NCBI RefSeq assembly: GCF_900188085.1 | Contig: NZ_FZOU01000013.1 | Coordinates: 22,427 to 86,426 of the forward strand | DNA: 64,000 bases | Source of the DNA: Granulicella rosea | GTDB taxonomy: Bacteria; Acidobacteriota; Terriglobia; Terriglobales; Acidobacteriaceae | Direction: 5' to 3' | Shown: positions 35,916-45,296 of the stretch, one piece after another | Layout: every line of letters begins with the position of its first letter | Numbering within the stretch: the stretch's first letter is position 1 | Notes under the pieces: generated by a model | Databases searched by the model: none | What the model saw: the letters and a program-made list of their open reading frames with translations, nothing else | What the model was told of the DNA's origin: nothing | Program-made: the position numbers and the translations under genes

Positions 35916-36060
35916 TACGGCGGCGGCATCGATGAGACAGAGGGTTCGTTATCGGACATTTGTAGCTGCTTTCGTTACATTCCGCAAGTCCAGACCCTAC
36001 AGTACGAAGTCCCGCCCCTTCAAAACATGGATCTCTTCCGAGGTTCCCCGATAGACAACG

Positions 36061-37035
36061 ATGGAACATCAGACGCCTACATCGAAGAGTTGTTGCACTC
36101 CCGTCAGCGTTCGAGGCAGCGAGACAAGCCTCGTGCGACCATCCATCCTTCCTGCGGCGCAGACGTCCCCCGCGGCGACGCACGACATGATCGCCCTGCC
36201 AGGCGGAGAGTTCCTGATGGGCACCGACTATGAGGAGGCCTTCGCGGCGGACGGCGAACGCCCCGTACGGCGCGTACGCCTCAAGCCGTTCGAGATCGAC
36301 ACCTATCCTGTCACCAATGCGGATTTTGCAGCGTTCGTGCAGGCCACCGGCTACAAGTCAGAGGCTGAGGTCTATGGCTGGTCGTTCGTCTTCTGGAGCC
36401 ATATCCCCAAGAAGAGGCGCGCGGAGCTGGTCACCGACACGGTCGCCGGGGCGGAGTGGTGGTGCCAGGTTCCCGGCGCGTATTGGAAGACGCCGGAGGG
36501 TCCGGGCTCCGACGTGACGAAGAGGGCCGATCATCCCGTCGTTCACGTGACATGGAACGACGCACTGGCCTACTGCGACTGGTCGGGCAAGAGGCTGCCC
36601 ACGGAGGCCGAGTGGGAGTATGCCGCGCGCGGCGGCCTGGTGCAGAAGCTGTATCCGTGGGGCGATCAGCTTCGTCCGGGCGGACAACACCGCTGCAACA
36701 TCTGGCAGGGCACGTTCCCTCAGGAAGATACGGGCGAGGATGGATATGCCGGCACATCGCCCGTAACGGCGTACCCACCGAACGACTTCGGCATCTATTC
36801 CATCACCGGTAATGCGTGGGAGTGGTGCGCGGACTGGTTTGGGATACCGGATCATGCCGACGACGTGACGGAAGACCCCACGGGTCCGGCAACGGGAAAA
36901 GCCCGTGTGATGAAAGGCGGATCGTTCCTGTGCCACAAGTCTTACTGCAATCGCTATCGCGTCGCGGCGCGCAGCTCCAACACGCCGGATAGCTCTACCT
37001 CCAATCTTGGCTTTCGTTGCGCACGATCGTTGTGA
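36061..37035 (+). CDS. Formylglycine-generating enzyme, 324 aa
   Basis: SUMF1-type oxidase that converts the active-site Cys of sulfatases to formylglycine. The family block is complete: MIALPGGEFLMGTDY, RVRLKPFEIDTYPVTN, HPVVHVTWNDALAYCDWSGKRLPTEAEWEYAARGG, GNAWEWCADWF, and GGSFLCHKSYCNRYRVAARS with the two active-site cysteines spaced as in human FGE. NTPDSSTSNLGFRCA closes the core. This marks a genuine enzyme rather than one of the many Cys-less FGE-fold proteins. No sulfatase gene lies in the window, so its client must be elsewhere. The start at 36061 lacks a well-placed ribosome site. Confidence 0.92.
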   Translation: MEHQTPTSKSCCTPVSVRGSETSLVRPSILPAAQTSPAATHDMIALPGGEFLMGTDYEEAFAADGERPVRRVRLKPFEIDTYPVTNADFAAFVQATGYKSEAEVYGWSFVFWSHIPKKRRAELVTDTVAGAEWWCQVPGAYWKTPEGPGSDVTKRADHPVVHVTWNDALAYCDWSGKRLPTEAEWEYAARGGLVQKLYPWGDQLRPGGQHRCNIWQGTFPQEDTGEDGYAGTSPVTAYPPNDFGIYSITGNAWEWCADWFGIPDHADDVTEDPTGPATGKARVMKGGSFLCHKSYCNRYRVAARSSNTPDSSTSNLGFRCARSL

Positions 37036-37058
37036 GCGGATGAGAGCATCGCCGGTCC

Positions 37059-40000
37059 TCATTTCGCGGTGACCTCGAACTGAACCGGCTTCGCCGTATC
37101 GCCGACCGCCGGGTCGTAGTACTCGTAGACGCGCGAGGCGAAGTTCTTCGCGCGGATGGGATACTTCGCGCGGAGCCGGAAGTTGAGATGCAGAGTCTCG
37201 CCGGCGCCGACGGAGTCGAGGTAAAGGATGGCCTGGGTCGCGGTCAGGCTGAACTTCTCAAGCCTTCCGGTGCGGGCGTGGGCGGTCTTTTCGACGATGC
37301 TCTGCAGGTCTTCGCTCTGCAGCTCGAAGCCGGGTGGGATGCCGAGGTCGACCATCACCATGTTCGCGGTCTTGTCCAGATTGCTGTGGACAGTGGCGGT
37401 TGCGGTGACGATGTCGTTCTGGGCGAGGCGGGTGCGGTCGTAGGCTACATCGATGGATAAGGCCTCCTTCGCGGCCTTCGCAGGCCATGGCGTGAAGTAT
37501 CGTCCGGCGACCTGGTAGGCCATGCTGCCGGAGCCGGTGAAGCGCAGCTCGACGTGGTTGTCCTCGCTCGCGGCGACCTGCGGCAGAGCGAACTGATGCA
37601 GCAGATCGTTGTTCTCCGCGGTGATGGCGAGGGTCTGGACGGTCTTGCCGTTCAGCAGCACGTCGACCGTGCCGAGGGCGTCGGAGCCGCTTGCTTCCGA
37701 TGCGGCGAGCAACGCGCGCAGAGCCATGATGGTGGCCTGGGTCGTGCCCCAGTTGCCGTTTGCGCCCTTCTTTTCGAGCAGCCATGCGAGTGCGTGGCGC
37801 ACGATCTGCGGATACTGGCCGGATTTGAGCAGGGCCTGAATGGCGAGGCCGGTGGTCTCGACCGCGGCGCTCTCGCCGCTGGAGTAGACGCCGGTCTCGG
37901 CGCTTGCCCACCATGCGCGCTCGCCCTTCTGGATGCGCGCGTCGGTGAGTAGCTGGAGGATGTGGTGGGTCAGCTCGGAGTTCTTGTCCGCCTCGACGGC
38001 GAAGTTGGCCAGCACGGCGAGCGTGTAGGGGTCGGTCTTGCCGCTGTCGAGATGCTGGGCGATGTAGCTCGTCGCGCGCTGCACGGCCTGCTGCTGGGAG
38101 CCGCTGTTTTCAAGCGCCCAGGCGAGATAGGCCGTGATGCGCAGCACGTCGGAGTTATAGCGATTGGTCGCGCCTTCGTTGATGAACTGGGTGTCGGGCT
38201 TCCAGCTTCCATCGGGCTGCTGCTGCGAGGCGAGCCACTGCGCGGTACGCTCGATCAGCCTGGGGTCCACGTCGTAGACGCGCGACATGTCGCGGAACTC
38301 CATGAGGCCGTAGGCGGTCAGGATCTTGTTTGCCGGCGCCTGTCCGAACCAGGAGAAGCCGCCGCCGGGGACCTCGAAGGTGAGCAGACGCTGGTAGCCG
38401 TTGGCGATGTAGCCTTCGGCCTTCGCGTGAATCTCGGGCGTCAGCTTTTTGGTCCGCTTCATGTAATCGAGCGCGAGCACGTTGGGGTAGGTGCTCGACG
38501 AGGTTTGTTCGAAGCATCCGCCGGGCATGCGGAGGATGCCGTCCATGCCTTCGATGACCTGGCTGAGCGGGCCGGGATAGAGCCGCACGTAGAGCTTGCC
38601 GGCGTCGGGCAGGGCGTCCTGCGGGAAGCGCACGACGTGCTGTGCGGCTGATCCTGCGCCGGAATCCAGCCGGCCGTTGAAGACGATCTCCTGCTGCTGG
38701 CCGTTGGGCACGACCTCGATCTCGCGGACGACGGTGTCCTGGCGGTTGGAGGCGCCGTGCATGTGGGCGACGAGCGTGAGTTTGAACTTGCCGAGGCGTT
38801 TGACCTGCAGGGTGAACTCCGATCCGCCGACCTTGCCGGCGTCGACCGCGACGGTCTTTTCGGATGCGTCGTCGACGAGGTCGAACCAGTCCTGTTTCTC
38901 AAGCGACAAGGACACGTCGCCCCGGGCGCCGGAGTAGTTGTAGACCGCTACGGGGAGGGTGACACGGTCGCCCTGCGTGAGCGTGACGGGCAGGTCGAGG
39001 TCGACGAAGAAGTCCTGAAAGACCTTGAGGCTGGAGGTTCCGCTGCCGAGCGCGCCGGACTGCGTGGAGGCGAACATGGCCATGCGCCAGGTGGTGATGG
39101 AGTCGGCGACGGGGATGGCGATGCTGGCGTCGCCGCGGCCATCGGTGACGATCTCGGGGTTGATGTAGAGCGCCTCGGGAAAGTACGAGCGCACGTGCGC
39201 TTCGGGGGCTGCATCGGCGGCGGCGCGTGTGCGTCCGAGCCCGGCTGCCATTCCCATTGCCCTGGCCATGGGTTGGGGCGCGGCTGCGACTGCGGCGAAG
39301 TTGCGGTTGTTCAACGGCAGGGCCATCACGGTTGTGGCGTCCGCGGTTTCCACCATGTCCATCGCCCCGGTGACCGTGACGGCTTCCATGACTGCACCCA
39401 ACTGGAGAGTGCAGCGGATGACGGCGCGGTCGCGGGGCGCGAGCGTGAACTCTTGCGCCGAGGTCTCGAAGCCCGGCGAGACGATCTCCAGCCGGTAGCG
39501 GCCCGCCGGCAGCGCGGAGAGGGTGAAGGCGCCGTCGCGATTCGACGCGCCGCTGCGCGTGGCCGCCGCGTCCAGTCTGTGCAGACGCACGGCGGCGCCG
39601 GGAACGATGGCGCCGGTCTGGTCCATCACCACGCCGGCGATCTCGGTCAACGCCGTGGCGGGGCCGCGATCGTGCTCGATCCGCAGCTCCATCGAGCCGG
39701 TATGTTGCGTGGGATAGAGATCGCCGAGGCGGGACTCGACCATGGCGCTCAGGTCGTCCGCGGTGTCGAACTGGCGATCGGGCCCGGCGCTGCGGATGCG
39801 GTAGTAGCTCGCCGTTACGCTGCGGCGGCGCGCGCCCTGCCAGGGCGGATCGACTCGCAGCGGCGTGCCCCAGGCATCGCGGGGCCCCCGGTTGTTCTCG
39901 TCGACGATACGGTCGAAGCGCTGCGTGAAGTCGCGGTCCTGCGGGCCTTCTGGCGGAAGACGCAGCAGCAGGGTGCGCAGCTCATCTTCGAAGGCGCTTT

Positions 40001-42323
40001 GATAGCGCTGGTGGAACTCGGCTGCGCGCTCCATCGGCAACCGCTGCCCTGCCTCGACGCGCAGGGTGTGGAGGTCGACGGTCCCCGCCGCGGAGAAGAG
40101 CGCCTGCGCGGCGCGGTCGTCCGACTGCCCGTGATTCACGGCCTCGTTCAACGAGAGCGAGTGGATCTCGTAGCGCGGTTTCAGCAGCTCCTGTTCGAGA
40201 TAGAAGAAGATCTTGGCGAAGCCGGGCTGCTTGTCGGCCAGCGCGAAGACGGCCTCGTCGACGACCTCGAGGCCCAGCGCGGCCTGTACGCCTTCGCCGC
40301 GCGCGTTGGTGACGTGGAAGTGGACGCGCGCCTCGGCGCCGGGCAGGTAGGACGCGGCGTCGGCCGTGGCCTGGATGTGCAGTTCGTCGGCCGGCTGGAC
40401 GAAGACCATCCGATGATCCTCGATGGTCTGGGCGTCGCGGCCGAGGACGTAGGCGGTGACGCTGAGCGTGCCAGCCATCTGCGGCGTGGCGCGCAGAGAG
40501 AGGTCGGCGCGGCCGTTTACGATCTCGACGTCGCGGGTCAGGATGGTCTGGCCGTCCTTCACCAGATCGATGTATGCCGTGCCATGGGGCCGCGTGGAGT
40601 AGACGGTGAGGCTCAGGTTGTCGCCTGGTTTATAGACTGCGTGGGGCAGCCGTAGCAGAAGCTGGTCGTCGCCTTCGCGGGTCTGCAGGTTGACGTTGCT
40701 GGCGGCGCGGCTGCCATGTCGATCGTCGGCCTCGATGTGGAGCGAGGCATCGCCCTGCGCGGACGGCGTGACGCGGAGGATGGCGACGCCACCCTTGTCG
40801 GTCGCGATATGCTGCACGGGCTGTGCGCCGAAGCGAACGGCAAGCTGGCTTTCGGCGGGTGCGCCATCGGGATAAGACGCCAGCACGTAGACCTGATTCT
40901 CCATGCCGGAAACCAAAGCGCCGCCCTCGGGCACTGCGGTCAGCAGAAGCGGCGACTGGCTGACGGTGACGCCTTCGCCCCTGGTCTCGGCGTGGCCCGC
41001 GGAGTCCTTCACGGTTGCCTCGATCAACACGGGCGCCGCGCCCTGGCTCTGCTTGCGCCCAGCCATATAGTTCGGAAGCGCGATGTCGAAGCGGTAGTCG
41101 CCCGCGGCGTTCGTGCTGCCCTGCGCGTGGGCGGCGGTGAAGAGCGAGACATCCAACCCCTGCACGACGATCTGGACCGGCGCATTTTCGACCGGCTTGC
41201 CGAAAAAGTAGTTCGCGCGCACCGTGCCGGTGACGTGGTCGCCGGGCCGGTAGTCGCGCCTTGGCTTACCGTTCTTCTGGGCGAGTTCGATGGCGACGCG
41301 GAACTTCGGCAGCACGTAGCGCTCGACCTGCAGGGTCAACTCCTGCGTCCCGGTGGGGTTGGCGGCGTCGCCCAGGATGGCGCGCAGATGATAGGCGCCG
41401 AGGTTCACCTCGTCCGCCAGCGCGAACTCGGCGGAGGCTATGCCGTAAGCGTCGGTCTCGACCGCGCGGCGAAAGACCTTGTTGCCGCGCGAGTCTTCGA
41501 GTTCGAGCGTAAGTTTGCGATTGGCGGCGGCATGGTGGCTGGCGCGATCGAGCGTCAGCGCGCGGACGTGGATCGTCTGCGCGGGCTGATAGATCGGCTT
41601 TTCGGTCGTCAGCAGGATGCCGACCTTGTCTTCGAGCCGGATGGTCTGCGTGCTTTCGACCGTGCCGATGGGCGTCTCGGCGACAAGGTGCAGAGCGTAG
41701 CTGCCGGTCAGACCGGTGGGAAAGCGGATCGCGGCGTCGACCGAGCCGCGACGATCCAGCCTGCCAGCGAAGAGCGGCCGCGGTTTCTCGTTTGCCGCCA
41801 TCAACTCGATGCGGAGGCTGCCGTTCTGCGCGATGGGACGCGCCTCCGCGCTGTCGCCGTCGAACACCACCACGCGGATGGCGGCCTGTGCGCCGGAGAG
41901 ATAAGCGCCCTGGCCGAGGATCCGCATGACGGGTCGTCGCAGGATGTCGCCGACCGGCTGCACCTGCTCGATGGCGGGCGCGGCCTCGCCGTCGTAACGG
42001 AAACGGTAGCGCACGCGCTCCCAGACAAGCTCTTCGAAGGAGATGGGCGCGGCGGGCGAGAGCTCCATCCTCCAAAGGCCTTCGCCCTGGGTCGCGTTTA
42101 CGGGGCGCTCGCTGTGGGCGAGCACCTCATCCTCCGGGCTCAGCAGCTCGACGGTCAGGCGGCCCTGGCCGGAGCGCTGCCCGTGGTAGGGGATCTCGAG
42201 GGCGAGGGTGCGATGCAGCCAGGTTGCGGTGGGCTTCTCCGCCTGCAGAGGTGCGGCAAGCGCAAGCAGGGCGAGCATCAGGCGGAGGACAATACGGTCT
42301 TTGAGCAGGCAGATCACGTTCAT
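37059..42323 (-). CDS. Alpha-2-macroglobulin-family protein with embedded Oar-like module, 1754 aa
   Basis: Large envelope protein of the bacterial alpha-2-macroglobulin family, which traps proteases through a thioester. A signal peptide ends near residue 28 (LQAEKP) with the ATG at 42323; an in-frame start at 42407 adds an unlikely 28 residues. MG-type domains fill the first 850 residues. At about 890-965 there is an inserted carboxypeptidase-regulatory domain (TEIAGVVMDQTGAIVPGAAVRL). It is followed by VTVTGAMDMV and LPLNNRNF (residue 1002), elements normally found at the start of Oar receptors. The A2M core then resumes (LPVTLTQGDRVTLPVAVYN). The thioester motif GGCFEQ (Cys1270) is intact, and a terpenoid-cyclase-like helical domain and receptor-binding-like end follow. 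No penicillin-binding partner gene is adjacent; instead an anti-sigma and a sigma gene lie upstream. Confidence 0.88.
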   Translation of the reverse strand: MNVICLLKDRIVLRLMLALLALAAPLQAEKPTATWLHRTLALEIPYHGQRSGQGRLTVELLSPEDEVLAHSERPVNATQGEGLWRMELSPAAPISFEELVWERVRYRFRYDGEAAPAIEQVQPVGDILRRPVMRILGQGAYLSGAQAAIRVVVFDGDSAEARPIAQNGSLRIELMAANEKPRPLFAGRLDRRGSVDAAIRFPTGLTGSYALHLVAETPIGTVESTQTIRLEDKVGILLTTEKPIYQPAQTIHVRALTLDRASHHAAANRKLTLELEDSRGNKVFRRAVETDAYGIASAEFALADEVNLGAYHLRAILGDAANPTGTQELTLQVERYVLPKFRVAIELAQKNGKPRRDYRPGDHVTGTVRANYFFGKPVENAPVQIVVQGLDVSLFTAAHAQGSTNAAGDYRFDIALPNYMAGRKQSQGAAPVLIEATVKDSAGHAETRGEGVTVSQSPLLLTAVPEGGALVSGMENQVYVLASYPDGAPAESQLAVRFGAQPVQHIATDKGGVAILRVTPSAQGDASLHIEADDRHGSRAASNVNLQTREGDDQLLLRLPHAVYKPGDNLSLTVYSTRPHGTAYIDLVKDGQTILTRDVEIVNGRADLSLRATPQMAGTLSVTAYVLGRDAQTIEDHRMVFVQPADELHIQATADAASYLPGAEARVHFHVTNARGEGVQAALGLEVVDEAVFALADKQPGFAKIFFYLEQELLKPRYEIHSLSLNEAVNHGQSDDRAAQALFSAAGTVDLHTLRVEAGQRLPMERAAEFHQRYQSAFEDELRTLLLRLPPEGPQDRDFTQRFDRIVDENNRGPRDAWGTPLRVDPPWQGARRRSVTASYYRIRSAGPDRQFDTADDLSAMVESRLGDLYPTQHTGSMELRIEHDRGPATALTEIAGVVMDQTGAIVPGAAVRLHRLDAAATRSGASNRDGAFTLSALPAGRYRLEIVSPGFETSAQEFTLAPRDRAVIRCTLQLGAVMEAVTVTGAMDMVETADATTVMALPLNNRNFAAVAAAPQPMARAMGMAAGLGRTRAAADAAPEAHVRSYFPEALYINPEIVTDGRGDASIAIPVADSITTWRMAMFASTQSGALGSGTSSLKVFQDFFVDLDLPVTLTQGDRVTLPVAVYNYSGARGDVSLSLEKQDWFDLVDDASEKTVAVDAGKVGGSEFTLQVKRLGKFKLTLVAHMHGASNRQDTVVREIEVVPNGQQQEIVFNGRLDSGAGSAAQHVVRFPQDALPDAGKLYVRLYPGPLSQVIEGMDGILRMPGGCFEQTSSSTYPNVLALDYMKRTKKLTPEIHAKAEGYIANGYQRLLTFEVPGGGFSWFGQAPANKILTAYGLMEFRDMSRVYDVDPRLIERTAQWLASQQQPDGSWKPDTQFINEGATNRYNSDVLRITAYLAWALENSGSQQQAVQRATSYIAQHLDSGKTDPYTLAVLANFAVEADKNSELTHHILQLLTDARIQKGERAWWASAETGVYSSGESAAVETTGLAIQALLKSGQYPQIVRHALAWLLEKKGANGNWGTTQATIMALRALLAASEASGSDALGTVDVLLNGKTVQTLAITAENNDLLHQFALPQVAASEDNHVELRFTGSGSMAYQVAGRYFTPWPAKAAKEALSIDVAYDRTRLAQNDIVTATATVHSNLDKTANMVMVDLGIPPGFELQSEDLQSIVEKTAHARTGRLEKFSLTATQAILYLDSVGAGETLHLNFRLRAKYPIRAKNFASRVYEYYDPAVGDTAKPVQFEVTAK

Positions 42324-42438
42324 GGCGGCGCCCTCGCCGGTGCGGTTTGCGCCGCACCGGAAATTTCTTCTCTGTGCGGAGAACGCGGGCGCTGGGAGAA
42401 CTTGCAAAGTTTTTTTGAAAGATTTTTTTCGCGGCGAT

Positions 42439-43740
42439 TTAACGCTGGCGCCAGTGTTTGCCGTCCTGGCTTAGCCATACGGCGTTCGCGTCGGTCGTGA
42501 TCTCGAAGCCGTCGCCGCTCGCCGCGATATGGACGACCTTGCCGGTCCATTGTGGCTTCACCTTCTTCCAGCGCCTGCCGCGATTCGTGCTGAGCGAGAC
42601 CGCGCCATCGGGGTCGAGCCCGAGGATGCGTTTGCCCTGCGCGACCGTCTGGGTCATCGCTTGAACCGTGCTGGCAAGCGTCGACGAGTCGGTATCGAGC
42701 GCGGCTGCCGCGGCCTCGACCGTCACCGTCTCGCTGGCCGCGCCAGGTTGCAGTGGCGAGGTGAGCAGCGCAAGGTCGCGCGCCTGGAGGTCGAGCGAGC
42801 GGGTTACCGTCGCAAAGCCCGGCGCGGCGATCTGCAGATCGTAGTGTCCAGCCGGCAGACCGGCGAGGTTGAAGCCGCCGCGTGCGTCGGTCTTGACCTG
42901 TGTGGGAGCCGCGCCGGCCGCGGGCCGCAGGGTCACCGTGGCGCCGGGAACGGAGGCGCCGGTGGGATCGAGCACCGTGCCTGCGATCTTTGCGAACTCG
43001 CCGGTAGAGGTCTGGCCGTGCTCGATCCGCAGGCCGAGCGGGCTGGCCGGAAGCGGCTGTACGAGGGCGCCGACGGCTCGACCTGTGCCAGCGGCCATGC
43101 CAGCCACTGCGGGCTGCGGCGCGGCCAGACGAATGGCGTTCCGGTTGTTGAGCGGCAGATTTTCGATGGATGCGTCGTCGCTCACGGACCCAAGCGGCGC
43201 CGGTGCGGCGGCGATCCGGTCGGCGGCGCCAGCTCTATTGGCTGCTACCGCGCTGTTTTGATCGGCGGACGAAGCGTCGGCGGCCGTGGGTTGCGGCGCT
43301 GGCTGGCGAGTTGGTTGGACTGTCGGACGGTGGACGCGCGGCGCCGCTTGGGGCGCAGCCGGGCGGTCGGCCGGTGCGGCTTCGTTCACCGCAGGCGGCG
43401 GCGCAACCTGTGCTACGTCCGCCTGCGGTGCGACCGGGTGCTTCGGGCGCAGGACGAGGACGGCGGTGACGAGGCAAGCCGCCAGTGCCGTGGCGACGGC
43501 CAGCGGAGCCAACCGGCGCCAGATGGGTGTGGGGATGACGATGACGGCGGGCGCCACAACCGCTTCTTCGGCTGGATTCTGGACTGCGATCTGAGCGAGG
43601 AAGAGAACCTCGCGGCAGGCCTCGCACCCGGCCAGATGCAGCATGGCCTGCTCGCGCTCCCAGCCGGCGAGCGCGCCCTCCGCGAACGCGGCGAGCTGAT
43701 CCGCGTCGAGGTGAGGTCCGGGTTGGAGGTGTTCGGTCAT
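42439..43740 (-). CDS. Transmembrane anti-sigma factor with carboxypeptidase-regulatory domain, 433 aa
   Basis: Probable anti-sigma factor for the upstream sigma gene, overlapping it by ATGA at 43737-43740. The N terminus is a zinc-finger anti-sigma domain (H35-x3-C39-x2-C42 in MLHLAGCEAC). One membrane span lies at about 75-97. The extracytoplasmic part has a Pro/Ala-rich linker, then LPLNNRN (residue 195) with AAPQP and GMAAGTGR. A carboxypeptidase-regulatory domain follows at about 250-320 (KIAGTVLDPTGASVPGATVTL). The C terminus is BNR-like (DGAVSLSTNRGRRWKKV, WLSQDGKHWRQR). The LPLNNRN and regulatory segments closely match those in the neighbouring alpha-2-macroglobulin but occur in the opposite order. 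Confidence 0.83.
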   Translation of the reverse strand: MTEHLQPGPHLDADQLAAFAEGALAGWEREQAMLHLAGCEACREVLFLAQIAVQNPAEEAVVAPAVIVIPTPIWRRLAPLAVATALAACLVTAVLVLRPKHPVAPQADVAQVAPPPAVNEAAPADRPAAPQAAPRVHRPTVQPTRQPAPQPTAADASSADQNSAVAANRAGAADRIAAAPAPLGSVSDDASIENLPLNNRNAIRLAAPQPAVAGMAAGTGRAVGALVQPLPASPLGLRIEHGQTSTGEFAKIAGTVLDPTGASVPGATVTLRPAAGAAPTQVKTDARGGFNLAGLPAGHYDLQIAAPGFATVTRSLDLQARDLALLTSPLQPGAASETVTVEAAAAALDTDSSTLASTVQAMTQTVAQGKRILGLDPDGAVSLSTNRGRRWKKVKPQWTGKVVHIAASGDGFEITTDANAVWLSQDGKHWRQR

Positions 43741-44690
43741 GTCTTCCCTGCCTGTTGAGAGAACGCTGTTGGAGGCGAAGTTTGCAGTATATTTCGCAGA
43801 TTCAGGTCGAAGTTCAGATCGAGGTCGCGAGGATCGGCGCCCAGCCGCTCCTCCGCCGCCCGCCGGCTCATGCCGTGGGCCTGCAGGTCTTTCAGCAGGC
43901 TCTTCCGAATCTCGCCAGTCAGCCGCTTCAACCGCCGGCTAACCGTTGCCTCGTGAACGCGCAGCAGCCGGGCGAGCTCCAGCAGCGTGCGCCCGTCCAG
44001 AAAGTAGGATGCCAGCAGCAGGCGGTCCTCGGCTTGCAGACGGCCCAGCGTTCTGCCGACAGACTGGTTGAGCTGCGTCAGCTCGGCCGGAGAGGCAGGA
44101 GTGGCCGCAGGGGGAGCGGCAAAATCCGCGTCGCCCAGAGGCGACTCGCGATGCGTGCGGCGATGGCGATCCACATGCCGCTGCGCCAGTATTGCCCGCA
44201 GCCAGCCCATCAGCGATCCGCGCCCGGAGTAACCGGCGAGGGGTGAATGCCGCTCGCCGTTACGCTCTTTCAGGCCGTACAGCTCCGCGTAAAGCGCCCC
44301 GGCGAGGTCTTCGCCCAGCGCGGACGAACCTGCGATACCGGTCGCGGCCTGCGTCAGCGCGGAGCGGTAGCTTTCCAGAAACCGCCGCCAGGCGATGTCG
44401 CGGCCAAGCGCGCAGGCCTGCGCCAGGGCGAGCTCTTTAAGGTGCAGCGCGCGATAGAAGGCCATGCGCCGGTCCGGCGAGACCGTCTCCGCGGGCGGGA
44501 CGCCAAAGCGACATCTCGCGCCGGACGCCGCCAGCGCGAGACCGAACTCGACCTCCGAAAGCTCGCAGGCGCCGGCCTCCGCCAGGGTCCATAACTCGGC
44601 GAATGCGGATGCCGGGATACCCGCGCGTTCCGCGGGCGAGGCGGAGGGCGGCGCCTCGCCGAGCCCGTCTTGTGCCGGTGCGGAGTCCAC
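43737..44690 (-). CDS. Sigma-70-family RNA polymerase sigma factor, 317 aa
   Basis: ECF-like sigma factor with a long N-terminal extension. Region 2-like sequence is degenerate (FLESYRSALTQAATGI, then GYSGRGSLMGWLRAILAQRHVDRHRRTH at about 150-178). Region 4 is clear at about 210-265 (LQAEDRLLLASYFLDGRTLLELARLLRVHEATVSRRLKRL). The GTG at 44690 opens the frame. The gene overlaps the downstream anti-sigma gene, and the alpha-2-macroglobulin gene follows in the same direction, so the three probably form an envelope-response regulon. Confidence 0.83.
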   Translation of the reverse strand: MDSAPAQDGLGEAPPSASPAERAGIPASAFAELWTLAEAGACELSEVEFGLALAASGARCRFGVPPAETVSPDRRMAFYRALHLKELALAQACALGRDIAWRRFLESYRSALTQAATGIAGSSALGEDLAGALYAELYGLKERNGERHSPLAGYSGRGSLMGWLRAILAQRHVDRHRRTHRESPLGDADFAAPPAATPASPAELTQLNQSVGRTLGRLQAEDRLLLASYFLDGRTLLELARLLRVHEATVSRRLKRLTGEIRKSLLKDLQAHGMSRRAAEERLGADPRDLDLNFDLNLRNILQTSPPTAFSQQAGKT

Positions 44691-44827
44691 GTCTCCAAGA
44701 TACCCTGAGATTCGCTGCTTCGCGTTCCCGGGAGCGGAAGAACGACACGAGCGGCATCGTCGAGAGAACGCTCGCTATATTGACTCATGGATTTAGAATG
44801 GACATGCTAGGTCCTGAGGAGGATCTT

Positions 44828-45292
44828 TTGAAGTCCAGCACTCCGCTTACAGCGACCGAACTCGAAGGCTCGAACGAAAATTCAGTCGCCCTTGGTGAGA
44901 GTCAGCGACTCGCTATCGCATGGTCGAGTCTCTTCTTCGCGTTTCTGCAGAATGTCTGCGCGGCCTTGATCGCCCTCAATGGCGTGCGCGTTGCGATCGG
45001 CCTTGGCTCGCTGGTGATGACCGGCTTCGCTGGCACGCTTGTGGTCCGGCTTCATGCAGCGCACATTCGGCACGCCATGCTGGCGCTCTCGTTTGCGGGC
45101 GCATTGCTGAACATGGGCATACTGGCGCAGGCTCATTATCTGCGCCGGCGCCCAGCCTCGCAGTGGCGTATCCAGCCGCTCAGCCGCCGCGCGATCCGCA
45201 TGCAATGGCTGCAGCTCGGCCTGTCCATCGCAACGCTTCTGCTCATTGCTTTGGAGACATCCATCCACTTCCGCCAGCACGGTCACATCTAA
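44828..45292 (+). CDS. Four-helix membrane protein of unknown function, 154 aa
   Basis: Hypothetical inner-membrane protein with four predicted helices (about 33-50, 56-73, 80-100 and 123-142). The TTG at 44828 was selected because GAGGAGG at 44816-44822 lies five bases upstream; ATGs at 44798 and 44804 are in frame alternatives. It diverges from the sigma factor gene and converges on the DUF255 gene with four bases between. No family is recognised. Confidence 0.65.
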   Translation: MKSSTPLTATELEGSNENSVALGESQRLAIAWSSLFFAFLQNVCAALIALNGVRVAIGLGSLVMTGFAGTLVVRLHAAHIRHAMLALSFAGALLNMGILAQAHYLRRRPASQWRIQPLSRRAIRMQWLQLGLSIATLLLIALETSIHFRQHGHI

Positions 45293-45296
45293 GCCG

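Noticed and set aside
38757..42500. Long plus-strand frames opposite the alpha-2-macroglobulin gene
   Set aside because: They are antisense to intact domains, with biased composition typical of GC-rich shadow frames.
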